Source: Nitrososphaerota archaeon
Lineage (GTDB): Archaea > Thermoproteota > Nitrososphaeria > Nitrososphaerales > CADDZS01
Length of the DNA: 64,000 nt
Reading direction: 5' to 3'
Assembly (NCBI GenBank): GCA_013288145.1
Contig: JABDCJ010000004.1
Location: 20,809 to 84,808, forward strand
A model generated the notes under the pieces. It saw only the letters and a list, made by a program, of their open reading frames with translations. It did no database searches and had not been told where the DNA came from. Below are positions 16,713-25,836 of this stretch, one piece after another (the first letter of the stretch is position 1; the number at the start of each line of letters is the position of its first letter). The position numbers and the translations under genes are program-made.

Positions 16713-18884
16713 TTGGCTTCCCAAGCAGGAACGGTACTGAAGGTCCTCGAGGCATATACCCGAGATGTAGGCAGGGGCGTTGTACGACTAGACTACAATG
16801 CAATGGATTCGCTTGACGCTTCAACCGGGGATATTATCGAAATTAAGGGAAAAAGAAGAACAGTAGGAAAATGCCTGCCGCTCTATCCGTCGGATGAGGG
16901 AAGAGGCGTTGTCAGGATTGACGGACTACTCAGAAACAATTCTGGTGTCGCGATCGGCGACTCTGTGACAGCGAAGAAAATCAAAGCTCCTCCTGCCGAG
17001 AAGATAACCGTCTCGCCACTGGAAGCGATCCCACCAATCGACGAGAGATATCTCGCAGATGCCCTAGAGGGCATTGCAGTTACAAAGGGTGATAACATCA
17101 TGATCCCCTACTTTGGAGGTCGCCTGACCTTTCAGGTTCAAGGTGTAAATCCGCCTGTTGATGCCGTTTTGATTACACACAGAACTATCTTCGTCATTTC
17201 CGAAAAGAGCGAGTCGATGCGTGGCGTTCCTCAAGTCACGTATGAAGACATCGGGGGAATGAAAGACGAGATACAGAAAGTACGAGAGATGATCGAGCTT
17301 CCATTGCGTCATCCGGAAATCTTCGAAAAGTTAGGCGTTGAAGCCCCGAAGGGTGTTTTGCTATATGGTACCCCTGGAACTGGAAAGACGCTGCTCGCAA
17401 AAGCAGTCGCAAACGAAAGCAACGCGCATTTCATCAGCATCTCCGGCCCCGAGATCATGAGCAAGTTTTACGGAGAAAGCGAAGCCCGCGTAAGGGAGAT
17501 CTTCAAGGAAGCTAGAGAAAAAGCTCCGTCAATCGTTTTCATGGACGAGATCGACAGTATCGCACCTAAACGGGAGGAAGTGACCGGCGAGGTTGAAAGA
17601 AGAGTGGTCTCGCAACTATTGGCATTAATGGACGGTCTCGAAGCACGCGGTAAAGTTATCGTAATTGCTGCGACTAACAGACAAAACGCGATAGATCCTG
17701 CATTAAGAAGACCGGGCAGGTTTGACAGAGAAATTGAGATCAAAGTCCCGAACAAAAAGGGAAGATCCGAAATTCTCCAAATTCACACGCGGCATATGCC
17801 TCTGACTCCTGATGTGGAGCTTGAAAAACTCGCGTCAGTTACTCACGGGTTCGTCGGAGCCGATCTTGAAGGACTTTGCAAGGAAGCTGCGATGAAAACC
17901 TTGAGGCGTGTTTTGCCGGAGCTAAAGATGGACGAGGATAAGCTGACTCCTGAATTCCTGAACAAGCTTCAGGTAACCGATGAAGATTTCCAACTTGCCC
18001 TAAAAGACATCACGCCATCTGCTATGCGAGAGGTCTATATTGAAACCCCAGATGTTCGGTGGTCTGACATCGGCGGGCTTACCGCGACCAAGAAGGAGCT
18101 TCAGGAGGCTGTTGAGTGGCCTCTAAAGTATCCGGATCTATACAACACTATTGGATATAGTATGCCAAAAGGCATCCTGCTATATGGTCCCTCGGGGACT
18201 GGCAAGACATTACTCGCAAAAGCGGTAGCGACAGAGAGCGAAGCAAATTTCATCAGCATCCGCGGTCCCGAGCTTTTGTCAAAGTGGGTTGGAGAGTCCG
18301 AAAGAGGAATTAGAGAGGTTTTCAGGCGGGCAAGACAGGCGTCCCCGTGCGTCATTTTCTTCGACGAAATTGATTCCATGGCTCCTGTTAGAGGGCTCGG
18401 CGGCGACAATCAGACTTCCGAGAGGGTCGTAAGCCAGCTTCTCACTGAGCTAGACGGGATTCAATCTCTCTCTGGCGTCATTGTGCTCGCCGCAACTAAC
18501 AGGATGGACATGGTCGATCCTGCGCTTCTAAGGGCAGGGCGATTTGACAAATTGCTCTTGATTGGTCAGCCGGATAGATACGCCAGAAAACAAATCATCG
18601 AAATCCATACGCGCAGTAAGCAAATTGTCAGCGGCATGGAATTGGACAGACTTGTAGACTTGACTGACGGATTGAGCGGTGCAGACATCACGGCCGTCGT
18701 TAACACTGCAGTGTCCCTCGTTCTACAGGAGTTTATCGCTGCCCATCCAAAGCCCGAAGATGCGAAAAAGCACATCGCTGAAGCAGTTGTGGACTTGAAG
18801 CATTTCGAAGATGCGGTAAGAAAGGTTAGGTCGTCCCGAGAAGGGAAGCCGCAAGAGCGACTAGCAGTTTCGTATTACCGCTAG
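16713..18884 (+). CDS. Cdc48/VCP/p97-type AAA ATPase (VAT)
   Basis: The 723-aa protein has the N-terminal substrate-binding module (double-psi barrel plus four-stranded domain, about residues 1-180) and two AAA modules. The first has Walker A GTPGTGKT and Walker B FMDEID; the second has Walker A GPSGTGKT and Walker B FFDEID; both carry the second region of homology with arginine fingers ([11 protein letters not shown] and [11 protein letters not shown]). It forms a hexameric unfoldase that threads proteins, usually feeding the archaeal proteasome. The C-terminal end is short and lacks the eukaryotic HbYX-like PIM/PUB motif region. The start is TTG, and it is followed by its own 170-nt spacer, so it is probably monocistronic. 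Confidence 0.97.
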   Translation: MASQAGTVLKVLEAYTRDVGRGVVRLDYNAMDSLDASTGDIIEIKGKRRTVGKCLPLYPSDEGRGVVRIDGLLRNNSGVAIGDSVTAKKIKAPPAEKITVSPLEAIPPIDERYLADALEGIAVTKGDNIMIPYFGGRLTFQVQGVNPPVDAVLITHRTIFVISEKSESMRGVPQVTYEDIGGMKDEIQKVREMIELPLRHPEIFEKLGVEAPKGVLLYGTPGTGKTLLAKAVANESNAHFISISGPEIMSKFYGESEARVREIFKEAREKAPSIVFMDEIDSIAPKREEVTGEVERRVVSQLLALMDGLEARGKVIVIAATNRQNAIDPALRRPGRFDREIEIKVPNKKGRSEILQIHTRHMPLTPDVELEKLASVTHGFVGADLEGLCKEAAMKTLRRVLPELKMDEDKLTPEFLNKLQVTDEDFQLALKDITPSAMREVYIETPDVRWSDIGGLTATKKELQEAVEWPLKYPDLYNTIGYSMPKGILLYGPSGTGKTLLAKAVATESEANFISIRGPELLSKWVGESERGIREVFRRARQASPCVIFFDEIDSMAPVRGLGGDNQTSERVVSQLLTELDGIQSLSGVIVLAATNRMDMVDPALLRAGRFDKLLLIGQPDRYARKQIIEIHTRSKQIVSGMELDRLVDLTDGLSGADITAVVNTAVSLVLQEFIAAHPKPEDAKKHIAEAVVDLKHFEDAVRKVRSSREGKPQERLAVSYYR

Positions 18885-19051
18885 TCCCCCACCGGTTCAC
18901 CCGGTTTAGAGCACAAGAAAGAGAATTCCTTGCTCAACAATCTAGCTTCGGATCTAGATCTCCCAGTTACTTGATGAAAGTAAGGTGGTCTGCATGATCT
19001 ACTTTGGTTTATATCTTGCAACTTACAAGGAAAAACTATAGGTAAACTGAG

Positions 19052-19324
19052 TTGTCAGACAGCAGAGACGCAGACATTGCGCAAAGAGCTAAATTTTACA
19101 ACGAGCCTGCGGTAACACGGATCATTTCGAAAAATGGAGTTCCGAAGTCGAAAAAGGCGATGCAGATCATAGTCTCAGAAGGTAGCGAAGTAAAATCCGG
19201 AGCGAGCGCCATCACTCAAAAGCTCATGGATTGTATCGGGTTTGTCATCTTTATTGTTCACCCTCAACAAATCAACATCAGAGACAAAGCAACGGGCAAT
19301 ATCATTGCAGTAATTCCTAGGTAG
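19052..19324 (+). CDS. Hypothetical protein, 90 aa
   Basis: The 90-aa protein looks like a compact alpha/beta domain: a helical, charged start (RDADIAQRAKFYNEPAVTRI), strand 'AMQIIVSEGSEV', helix 'ITQKLMDCIGF', strand 'VIFIVHPQQINIRDK' and a terminal 'NIIAVIPR'. I do not recognise a family. A TTG start is used. Its position 38 nt before the next gene on the same strand suggests a two-gene unit downstream of Cdc48 and convergent with the thermosome gene. Confidence 0.6.
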   Translation: MSDSRDADIAQRAKFYNEPAVTRIISKNGVPKSKKAMQIIVSEGSEVKSGASAITQKLMDCIGFVIFIVHPQQINIRDKATGNIIAVIPR

Positions 19325-19361
19325 AACTCTTTTCTGATAATGCCGGACGCGATGGCAAGAC

Positions 19362-19670
19362 ATGTTCGTTAAGATCGGCGACGTAGAATTCTCGAGAACC
19401 GATGAGGCAGAATACACCGTAACTAAGTACGGTGGTGGCTCGATCGGGATACGAGCAAAGATTCAGGCCGGGAAGGATTTGAAACTAGACGAAGAAAAAT
19501 TGTACAGTCTAAGGGAAGGTCGGACGCAAGAAATTGAGATTTTGACAGATGATGGGAACACCGTGAAAGGGTTGTACAAGATAAACGAATTGAATTGGAA
19601 GAAGCAAAAGAAAAAAGAGGATGACGGGGGCTTCGAGCTAGTATTCAATATCGGACTGCAAAAACAGTAA
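19362..19670 (+). CDS. Hypothetical protein, 102 aa
   Basis: The 102-aa protein is rich in beta strands in the first 60 residues (VKIGDVEFSRTDEAEYTVTK, IGIRAKIQAG, EIEILTDDGNTVKGLYKI) and then has a basic Lys run (WKKQKKKEDD) and a final strand. This looks like a small beta-barrel of SH3- or OB-type, but no family is recognised. It follows the 90-aa gene by 38 nt. A T-rich segment (TTTTTCC and TTTTTGG) separates it from the convergent thermosome gene and may end transcription of both. Confidence 0.6.
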   Translation: MFVKIGDVEFSRTDEAEYTVTKYGGGSIGIRAKIQAGKDLKLDEEKLYSLREGRTQEIEILTDDGNTVKGLYKINELNWKKQKKKEDDGGFELVFNIGLQKQ

Positions 19671-19757
19671 TTTTCTTTGCAGTCCGACATTAGACTGAGT
19701 TTTTGGACAGTCTATCCCAATTTTTCCTATTAGGAAAAAACAAAAAGTTAAGGGCGT

Positions 19758-21416
19758 TTAACCGCCCATTCCGCCATAACCGCCGGGTCCGCCTGGAGGT
19801 CCTGGCGGTGCTGCTGACTTGCCTGAAGCCAACACATCGTCAACCCGGAGCACCATATTACTTGCTTCTGTAGCAGCTCGGATTATTTCTTCCTTTACCG
19901 CGAGCGGTTCGATAACTTGCTCGTCCATCATATCTGCGACCTTTCCAGTGCGCGCATTAACCCCGAACCACTTCTTTCCTTGAGCGTGCTTTGCCCTGAA
20001 TTCGACCTGGACATCAATGACGTCCATTCCAGCATTCTCGGCAAGAGTCAATGGGAGCGACTCTAACGCGTCGGCGTACTTTAGTACGGCAAGCTGCTCT
20101 CTACCCGGAAGTTTCGTCGCGTATTCCCTCAGTTTGGAGGCAACTTCTGCCTCTGGAGCTCCTCCTCCCGCAACAATAAAGGGCTCCTCCAAGACATCTT
20201 TTACAACCATTATCGCGTCGTGAAGACTACGCTCTGCCTCATCCACGACTCTCTGTGAACCTCCACGTACTAGAATCGTTACTGCTTTCGGATTCTTGCA
20301 TCCTTCAATGAAGACCCACCTGTCCTGCTCGATCTTTCTTTCCTCGACAAGCTTCGCGTAACCCAGGTCCTTGACGGATAGATCATCCAGGTTAGTCACT
20401 GTTCTTGCTCCGGTAGCTTTGGAAAGTCGCGTCATGTCGCTCTCCTTGGCTCGTCTTACCGCGAGTATCCCCTTTCTTGCGAGCATGCTTTGCGCGACGT
20501 CGTCTATTCCTTTCTGACAAATGAGAACATTTGCACCCGAGGATTCGACCTTGTCAACCATCGACCTAAGCATGGAAGTCTCTTCATCGAGAAATCCCTG
20601 CATCTGTGCTGGAGTGTTGATTCTAATCTCCGCAGAGAACTCTGTTTTTTCTATCTCGAGGGGCGAGAGGATTAGGGCGATCTTTGCTTCGTCAACCCTC
20701 TTAGGCATGCCTGGATGAACTACTTCCTTGTCCAAGACAATTCCTTTGATCAATCTCGTATCGCTAGATGAACCGCCAGCTTTCTTTTCGACCTTGATAT
20801 TATCAAGGTCTACCTTGGATGTACCGTCAGTCTTCTTCTCGACAACGAGCATCAATCCATCGACGACTATTGTAGCGAGTTCCTTTCCAATGTCCGAGAC
20901 CAACTTTGTCTGCATGCTAGTCTCAGCAATTCGTTCCAGAGTTTTCCTGTCTCCAGGTTCAACCTTGACTGCAATCTCCTTGAGTATTGCAAGTGCCTTC
21001 TCTTCCGCCTTCGCATACCCATCTACAATGATAGTCGGGTGCACGTCCTTGTTGATCAACTCTTCTGCATTAGCCAGAAGCGCTCCTGCAAGCACTACAG
21101 CAGAAGTTGTTCCATCGCCGACTTCGCTATCTGTGGTCTTTGAAATTTCAACTAGCATTTTTGCGGCCGGGTGCTGGACATCAATTTCTTTGAGAATTGT
21201 TGCACCATCGTTTGTGATCGTAACGTCTCCCATGGCATCGACAAGCATCTTGTCCATGCCTCGGGGACCTAAGCTTGACTTTACAATCTCTGCCATCAAT
21301 TTTGCGGCAAAAATGTTATTTTTCTGAGCATCTCTGCCCTTTGTTTGAGTAGAGCCTTCCTTGAGAATGTACACCTGCTGACCTGAAGAGGTAGTAGCTG
21401 GAACGAGAGTTGACAT
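19758..21416 (-). CDS. Thermosome subunit (group II chaperonin, Hsp60/TCP-1 family)
   Basis: The 552-aa protein is full-length. It has the equatorial ATP site motifs (SLGPRGMDKMLVD, VTITNDGATIL, GDGTTSAVVLAGALL), the apical domain with the built-in lid, and the C-terminal GGAPEAEVASKLREY and VNARTGKVADM motifs; it ends in a GGP/GGYGGMGG tail. It assembles into the double-ring chaperonin that folds proteins using ATP. A TATA-like CTTTTAAGCG lies about 35 nt before the ATG. Only one chaperonin subunit gene occurs in this window. Confidence 0.97.
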   Translation of the reverse strand: MSTLVPATTSSGQQVYILKEGSTQTKGRDAQKNNIFAAKLMAEIVKSSLGPRGMDKMLVDAMGDVTITNDGATILKEIDVQHPAAKMLVEISKTTDSEVGDGTTSAVVLAGALLANAEELINKDVHPTIIVDGYAKAEEKALAILKEIAVKVEPGDRKTLERIAETSMQTKLVSDIGKELATIVVDGLMLVVEKKTDGTSKVDLDNIKVEKKAGGSSSDTRLIKGIVLDKEVVHPGMPKRVDEAKIALILSPLEIEKTEFSAEIRINTPAQMQGFLDEETSMLRSMVDKVESSGANVLICQKGIDDVAQSMLARKGILAVRRAKESDMTRLSKATGARTVTNLDDLSVKDLGYAKLVEERKIEQDRWVFIEGCKNPKAVTILVRGGSQRVVDEAERSLHDAIMVVKDVLEEPFIVAGGGAPEAEVASKLREYATKLPGREQLAVLKYADALESLPLTLAENAGMDVIDVQVEFRAKHAQGKKWFGVNARTGKVADMMDEQVIEPLAVKEEIIRAATEASNMVLRVDDVLASGKSAAPPGPPGGPGGYGGMGG

Positions 21417-21493
21417 TTGTTACTAACGGGCAACGAGAAACACTCCTCGCTTAAAAGGCGAACTACGTGCAAATACAGTACTAGACAGAAGGT

Positions 21494-22048
21494 TTACTCG
21501 GAATCGGACAGGGCTGTTTCCGCGACTGTCAGATTACGATGATCTGATTTGATCACCGTTACTGTGTCGCCCGCCTCAATGATTCCTTCCCGAATCACTC
21601 TCAGGTAGAACCCGGTTCGCTGGGATTCGAGCATCCACTTTGCAACATCATTTGTGCCAAATTTCATAGCGAATTTGTAGCAGGGCATGCGTGGCTGCGT
21701 CACCTCAAACTCCGCTGAACCAATGATGAGGTGATCTCCGATCCGGGTCGAATCTTCTGGCAATCCTTCAGTTGTCAGATTCTCGCCAAAACTTCCCCAG
21801 GGCAGATCATTATCCGGGATTTTAGATTTCCAAAACGGATAATTTTCTGATGGATAAACGTAAACAGCCTTGTATTCCCCGCCATGAACCGTAAGATCAG
21901 CCTGTTTGTCCCCCGTGAGGTTCAATTTCGTGACCTTAACTGGACCGTTAACTGGTCGCTTGTCAATACTTGACAGTACCTTTCTACCCCGAACAGAGCC
22001 CAGAACGTGGGGAGTCGCAACATTGATCGAAAGAACTTTGGGAGTCAA
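21494..22048 (-). CDS. MOSC-domain protein (YiiM-like)
   Basis: The 184-aa protein has the YiiM-type arrangement: 'LTGDKQADLTVHGGEYKAVY', 'PWGSFGENLTTEGL', 'IGDHLIIGSAEFEVTQPRMP' and the key Cys in 'MPCYKFAMKFG'. MOSC domains carry a conserved Cys associated with sulfur transfer to the molybdenum cofactor; YiiM-type members are reductases of N-hydroxylated compounds. No molybdopterin genes adjoin it. A TTG start at 22048 is used. It lies 73 nt downstream of the next gene on the same strand. Confidence 0.87.
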   Translation of the reverse strand: MTPKVLSINVATPHVLGSVRGRKVLSSIDKRPVNGPVKVTKLNLTGDKQADLTVHGGEYKAVYVYPSENYPFWKSKIPDNDLPWGSFGENLTTEGLPEDSTRIGDHLIIGSAEFEVTQPRMPCYKFAMKFGTNDVAKWMLESQRTGFYLRVIREGIIEAGDTVTVIKSDHRNLTVAETALSDSE

Positions 22049-22121
22049 TGCTTGTTGGTTTTCTCTTTCTGGGATGCAAACCCGAAAATTGTTTCTGTTC
22101 TCCGGCAGTCAAACCTAGTTT

Positions 22122-22547
22122 TCAACTAGGTTCAATTTTAATGCCCAAGAAGACAGCGACTTTTCCCCATTTCCCTTCAAGGAATTGTAACCGGGCTGCT
22201 TCATTTGTTAAGTATAGAATCTTTGTCGGGCTATTGGTTGCGGCGAGAAGTTGAAAACATGCACGGACAAAATCGCTCTCTTGCGTGGGTCTTTGTTTAT
22301 CCGGCCCCTTGGCTTCTTGGCTAATGTTCGAGCCGCCTGACCGAACTATGCAAACAAGTGTATGGTCAGCTGAAGCCAAACTGAATTCAATCGGGGTCCC
22401 ATCGGGCAATCCAATTCTCACCCCTTGCAGCAATGTCGTGTGATACTTGTTTTCGATATAGGCCTTGGCTTCGGAAATCTTATCGGCAGAGGGCATTGAG
22501 ACTAATAGCCTCTCACTGACGGAACCCGATATTAAGATCTCCGTCAT
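22122..22547 (-). CDS. Hypothetical protein, 141 aa
   Basis: The 141-aa protein has no signal peptide or membrane segment. The middle (TPIEFSLASADHTLVCIVRS) and the end (AATNSPTKILYLTNEAARLQFLEGKW) read as alternating strands and helices, perhaps a restriction-endonuclease-like or nucleotide-binding alpha/beta core, but I cannot name a family. It follows the ArsR/VOC pair on the same strand after 136 nt that contain a near-perfect 22-bp palindrome, so its own promoter may be controlled by the ArsR-type regulator. Confidence 0.6.
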   Translation of the reverse strand: MTEILISGSVSERLLVSMPSADKISEAKAYIENKYHTTLLQGVRIGLPDGTPIEFSLASADHTLVCIVRSGGSNISQEAKGPDKQRPTQESDFVRACFQLLAATNSPTKILYLTNEAARLQFLEGKWGKVAVFLGIKIEPS

Positions 22548-22587
22548 TTCTCTGAACGCTTGCGGGAAATAAGTTCGAAATTCTCAG

Positions 22588-22609
22588 GTTACCGTAATAT
22601 TACAGTAAC
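22588..22609. promoter_or_regulatory. 22-bp near-perfect palindrome, candidate operator
   Basis: The core GTAATATTAC is perfectly palindromic, and the arms continue outwards as GTTAC and GTAAC with only one mismatched pair in the whole 22 bp. It lies 41 nt upstream of the ATG at 22547 (minus strand), next to or within the expected promoter, and 75 nt downstream of the ArsR-type regulator gene. The most likely binder is that regulator. Confidence 0.55.
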
Positions 22610-22683
22610 AGCCTCTTGCGCGAAGACGTTACTTTTCGTGATAATCGCGGCTTATCTTTCTTGCCGCTCTGTTTGTATTAGAG

Positions 22684-23055
22684 TTATTTCTTCACAGCCG
22701 AATGCTTTGATATCTTACTATTTTCCAGATGGCTTTCAAGTGCGTCCATCTTCTCGGCCCAGAAATCCTGATATTTTGATACCCAGTGATTCAACTCTCG
22801 GAATCCGTCGGGCTTTAGAGAATAAATCCTCTGCTGTGCGTTAACAGTTACACCCACGAGCTGCGCTTCTCGCAAGACTCGAAGGTGCTGCGATACCCCG
22901 GGCTGAGTGAGGCGGGGAAATTTCGCCACGATTTCACCCGCGGAAAGAGGCTTAACTGCTAGGAGATCGAGCATCGCCCGGCGCGTAGGATCGGCTACTG
23001 CCGAGAAGACATTTGCGCTCGCGATCTCCCGCGGCATTGTCGCTACTTGCTCCAA
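22684..23055 (-). CDS. ArsR-family winged-helix transcriptional regulator
   Basis: The 123-aa protein shows the ArsR fold: 'VFSAVADPTRRAMLDLLAVK', 'PLSAGEIVAKFPRLTQPGVS', 'QHLRVLREAQLVGVTVNAQQ' and 'RIYSLKPDGFRELNHWV'. It has no ELCVCDL metal motif, so it belongs to the non-metal branch often found next to small enzymes of SRPBCC or VOC type. It overlaps the upstream VOC gene by 13 nt, so the two are co-transcribed with the VOC gene first. The nearest candidate operator is the palindrome at 22588-22609. Confidence 0.92.
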   Translation of the reverse strand: MEQVATMPREIASANVFSAVADPTRRAMLDLLAVKPLSAGEIVAKFPRLTQPGVSQHLRVLREAQLVGVTVNAQQRIYSLKPDGFRELNHWVSKYQDFWAEKMDALESHLENSKISKHSAVKK

Positions 23056-23456
23056 GATTGCGTAGAACGAAACTGGTTTATTTGAAAGAGATTACCGTCG
23101 AGATCAGAAAATGTGGCGGTAATGCTCCATGGGTTTTCGTCCGGTTTTGCTTGTTTGAATTCGACCCCATGGGATTTCAATTCATCAAAAGTTTTCTTGG
23201 CATCGTCAACTTTCATCGCGATCGGAGGACTGTTTCCGGGACGCCAATTGGTTGACAAACCAGTCGGATCGTTCCATCCCAATGGGTAGAGCGAAAGTTC
23301 CAAATCTTGGTCCTTGAGCCCCACGGTAACATACCTGTAGCCGTTCGGCCCAGTAAAGTCAGTCTTTTTCTCAAACCCCACCTTCTGAGTGTAGAATTCG
23401 ACAGCTGCCTCTTGATTTTTGACGACCAGCGTGAATCCCGTGATTTTCGCGTTCAT
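23043..23456 (-). CDS. VOC-superfamily glyoxalase/bleomycin-resistance-like protein
   Basis: The 137-aa protein has two beta-alpha-beta-beta-beta modules typical of the VOC superfamily: 'ITGFTLVVKNQEAAVEFYTQ' and 'PPIAMKVDDAKKTFDELKSH' with the ending 'ATFSDLDGNLFQINQF'. Such proteins are metal-dependent lyases, dioxygenases or drug-binding proteins. I placed the start at ATG 23456 because the TATA-like CTTATATACG lies about 30 nt upstream; the ATG at 23474 would be too close to it. It is co-transcribed with the ArsR gene, which suggests that the regulator senses the substrate of this enzyme. Confidence 0.87.
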   Translation of the reverse strand: MNAKITGFTLVVKNQEAAVEFYTQKVGFEKKTDFTGPNGYRYVTVGLKDQDLELSLYPLGWNDPTGLSTNWRPGNSPPIAMKVDDAKKTFDELKSHGVEFKQAKPDENPWSITATFSDLDGNLFQINQFRSTQSWSK

Positions 23457-23543
23457 AAATCCGAATATAATCATTTACGTATATAAGAATACTGATAAGG
23501 CGAGTTTTCATTGAATTGCCCTACAAAATAGTCGAACAAGTGA

Positions 23544-23762
23544 CTACCCGAAAAAAGGCTTCAGTACTTTCCGGTAGATTACTTTCGTACTTTTCTTTTT
23601 GATGACCTCGACTTTTCCAGCAATCATCTCTTGAATAAATCCTTCAAGATGTACTTGGAAAATCTCGGTCAGTTTTTTCTTTGAAGAGTTTTCCAGTCTT
23701 CAGGAGTTTCGTCCTGATTTTTCTTTTCGTCCTCTCCTTCTTCCGCGATATTTTTCTGCCAT
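23544..23762 (-). pseudogene. Small ORF with one in-frame TGA, probable decayed or recoded gene
   Basis: A minus-strand frame starts at ATG 23762 (MAEKYRGRRRGRKEKSGRNS), meets TGA at 23700-23702 and continues for 51 codons (LTEIFQVHLEGFIQEMIAGK, then VIKKKSTKVIYRKVLKPFFG) to TAG. The second half looks like a well-formed small domain. The middle also reads sensibly in another frame (EEGEDEKKNQDETPEDWK), so two compensating frameshifts at A-rich runs are an alternative to the single stop. No family is recognised. Confidence 0.35.
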
Positions 23763-23903
23763 GTATTACTCTACTAATGCCGAATTCTGCTTAAGGAAGA
23801 TACTCGTCATTCTTGCTGACCTTTTTCTCTCATTTTTTCGAGTAACCATGTAAGGCCGTATTAGGCCTTGACAAAATCTAGCTGAAGGCTCAGTGCAAAA
23901 ACG

Positions 23904-23925
23904 AAAGAGCCTTGGGTGGGATTCG
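23904..23925 (-). repeat. 22-nt partial copy of the tRNA-Thr(GGT) 3' end
   Basis: These 22 bases match 24733-24754, the 3' end and downstream flank of the minus-strand tRNA-Thr(GGT), at 20 of 22 positions and in the same orientation. The two copies enclose about 830 bp with one gene (24039-24719). Repeats of a tRNA 3' end are a typical trace of integration at tRNA genes, but the match is short. Confidence 0.35.
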
Positions 23926-24038
23926 GGCTCCTAGTGATAAGACACCTACGGGATCATGCAAAAAAATGAAGAACCGTAAGGGGCCGTCTCGGAAGCGACA
24001 AATAACTGCCAGTTGAAAATCGACTTGAAGTCTTTTTT

Positions 24039-24719
24039 TTGAACGAATCAACGAGTCGATGGAAGTTAAAGCTCTCGCCTCTAAGAATCGTACTGATCAT
24101 CTTTGTAGTTTTAGTTGTAATGTTTGCCTTGATCGTGGGCAGCATGTATTTGTATCCTTATGATACCGTGAAGGTTCCATCAGCATGCAAGGACTCCGCG
24201 TCGATCGGATCAAACATGACAACTTACGGAAATCTTATCCACACTAGCTTTCTACTCCAGCAATCAAAAACGACGATGCAACTACAGTTCATTCGTCCAG
24301 ATTACAAGATACCGCAAATAGGAAGCGGCGAACTCTTGACCAGTAATGCAAAATCTGCGGTGGTTGTCATTATCGACTACAACAATGGTAACTTCAATAG
24401 CACCCTCTATCTCGTAAACAAAGGCGACAATTCAACAATCACAGAAATGAGTTTCAGCAACGATTTTCTGGCAGCTACAATAAGAAACAATGTACTCTAC
24501 GTCTACAACGGCGGGTTGGGCTACTTCCTCAACCCAAGTAGTGGCGAGCCAATAAACAAAATATTTTCAATCGATAACTACCGAGATGTCTCGGTAACGG
24601 GCGATAATGCAATCATTCAAACAACCGCAATTATTGCTGGGCTGTATGCGGGCGGGAGCTTTTTTGACGAACCCAGCTTGAATTTTACCACCGTAGCGTA
24701 TGGATGCTTGATATTGTAG
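24039..24719 (+). CDS. Membrane-anchored extracellular protein, 226 aa
   Basis: A short basic N-terminus (STSRWKLKLSPLR) precedes a strong hydrophobic helix (IVLIIFVVLVVMFALIVGSM), and the rest is an extracellular domain with many predicted N-glycosylation sequons (NMT, NST, NNST, NFT) and beta-strand character. The family is not recognised. It uses a TTG start after a run of T. It is the only gene between the intact tRNA-Thr(GGT) and a partial copy of that tRNA's 3' end. Confidence 0.6.
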   Translation: MNESTSRWKLKLSPLRIVLIIFVVLVVMFALIVGSMYLYPYDTVKVPSACKDSASIGSNMTTYGNLIHTSFLLQQSKTTMQLQFIRPDYKIPQIGSGELLTSNAKSAVVVIIDYNNGNFNSTLYLVNKGDNSTITEMSFSNDFLAATIRNNVLYVYNGGLGYFLNPSSGEPINKIFSIDNYRDVSVTGDNAIIQTTAIIAGLYAGGSFFDEPSLNFTTVAYGCLIL

Positions 24720-24736
24720 CCAAAAAGATGGTAAAG

Positions 24737-24880
24737 AGCCTCGGGCGGGATTCGAACCCGCGACCTCGACCTGTTTGTGCTCTGTTGTGTTATTCCAGAT
24801 TTCTTACCAAGGTCGCGCTAAAGCCGCCTGTGTCTTTCTTCAGACTCTTCCAGACTCTAACTAGGCTGAGCTACCGAGGC
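24737..24880 (-). tRNA. tRNA-Thr(GGT) with two introns
   Basis: On the minus strand GCCTCGG pairs with CCGAGGC, with discriminator T at 24737 as in archaeal tRNA-Thr. The D arm is GCTC-AGCCTAGTTA-GAGT and the T arm GCGGG-TTCGAAT-CCCGC. The anticodon stem CGACC/GGTCG closes loop TTGGTA...A with anticodon GGT. A 32-nt intron sits at the canonical 37/38 position. A second intron of about 37 nt lies between the D stem and the anticodon stem, near position 25/26. CCA is not encoded. The exact ends of the second intron need a bulge-helix-bulge fold to settle. Confidence 0.9.
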
Positions 24881-25008
24881 ACGTAGTTTAGGAACGCAGA
24901 GCAAAACCCGATCGAATCCTCTTAAAATCTTTCCCGGCGACATTCGAGATGGATCGATCTTCAATGCGCAAAGACGATATAACTTGAGAAACAAAAATTG
25001 TCATTAAA

Positions 25009-25836
25009 ATGAAACTCGTCGACGCGCACCTTCACTGTTCGGAGCTTCCCAACGACGGGCTTCTAAATTACGCCAAATTCAATGGTTTGGAATACACGCT
25101 AAAAGAACTATTGGGGCTCATGAAACAAAACGAAGTCGAGCGAGGACTATTGCTGAGTCCGCCGATGAAAGGTGGTGCTCCTGCCCCGAACTCGAGGATA
25201 ATCGAGCTCTGCAAAAAAAGTGAGGACAAGCTTTTTCCGGTGTTAACTGTCGAACCGAATAATGACAATGTCGAAATTTCTCTAAAGGAAGCGAGAGAAA
25301 ATCGTGGCTATGTAAAGGGCTTCAAGATCAGACTGGGCTATGTCAAGGTGTATCCCGATGATCCCATTTATGATCCAATCTACGATTACGCAGAAGATCA
25401 GAATCTGCCGGTAATGTTTCACACCGGCGACACGGCAACCTCAACCGGCAGTTTGAAACACTCCCATCCGCTTACGATCGATCCACTTGCAAACTCCAGG
25501 CCGGAAATGAAAATAGTGATCTGCCATTTTGGAAACCCCTGGATTTCGGATGTTGCCGAACTGATCTACAAGCATCCGTATGTATTTGCTGATATGTCAG
25601 GTCTGGTTGCTGGTGATGGAGCAAAGTATGCAGAGAAGTACATCGAATCTCTTGCAACAAAACTGAGCGACGCAATCTATTTCGCAAGTGGCGCCGACAA
25701 GATTATTTTCGGAACTGATTATCCCGTCGAAACATATCCCGCAGGTTTGAATCTGCTTCGAAGGCTGAAAATCGATGAAGATGATATTTCAAAAATCGCT
25801 CAAAAGAACGCGATGAAGGTGTTTTTCTCATCTTGA
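25009..25836 (+). CDS. Amidohydrolase-related metal-dependent hydrolase (Amidohydro_2)
   Basis: The 275-aa TIM-barrel protein carries the expected metal ligands: H7 and H9 (DAHLHC), H138 (VMFHTGD), H173 (VICHFGNPW) and D237 (FGTDYPV), with a Lys in GFKIRLGYV. The PF04909-type family includes decarboxylases of aromatic acids and lactone or dihydro-compound hydrolases. It overlaps the following GNAT gene by 4 nt (TTGA), so they form an operon. The ATG follows AAAAATTGTCATTAAA, possibly with a short leader. The substrate cannot be inferred. Confidence 0.85.
   Translation: MKLVDAHLHCSELPNDGLLNYAKFNGLEYTLKELLGLMKQNEVERGLLLSPPMKGGAPAPNSRIIELCKKSEDKLFPVLTVEPNNDNVEISLKEARENRGYVKGFKIRLGYVKVYPDDPIYDPIYDYAEDQNLPVMFHTGDTATSTGSLKHSHPLTIDPLANSRPEMKIVICHFGNPWISDVAELIYKHPYVFADMSGLVAGDGAKYAEKYIESLATKLSDAIYFASGADKIIFGTDYPVETYPAGLNLLRRLKIDEDDISKIAQKNAMKVFFSS

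Noticed and set aside
20728..21327. 199-codon frame antisense to the thermosome gene
   Set aside because: It is fully inside a highly conserved gene on the other strand; its Ser/Ile-rich composition is an antisense artefact.
24704..24886. Short plus-strand frame over the tRNA-Thr(GGT) region
   Set aside because: It overlaps a well-formed tRNA gene and its introns.
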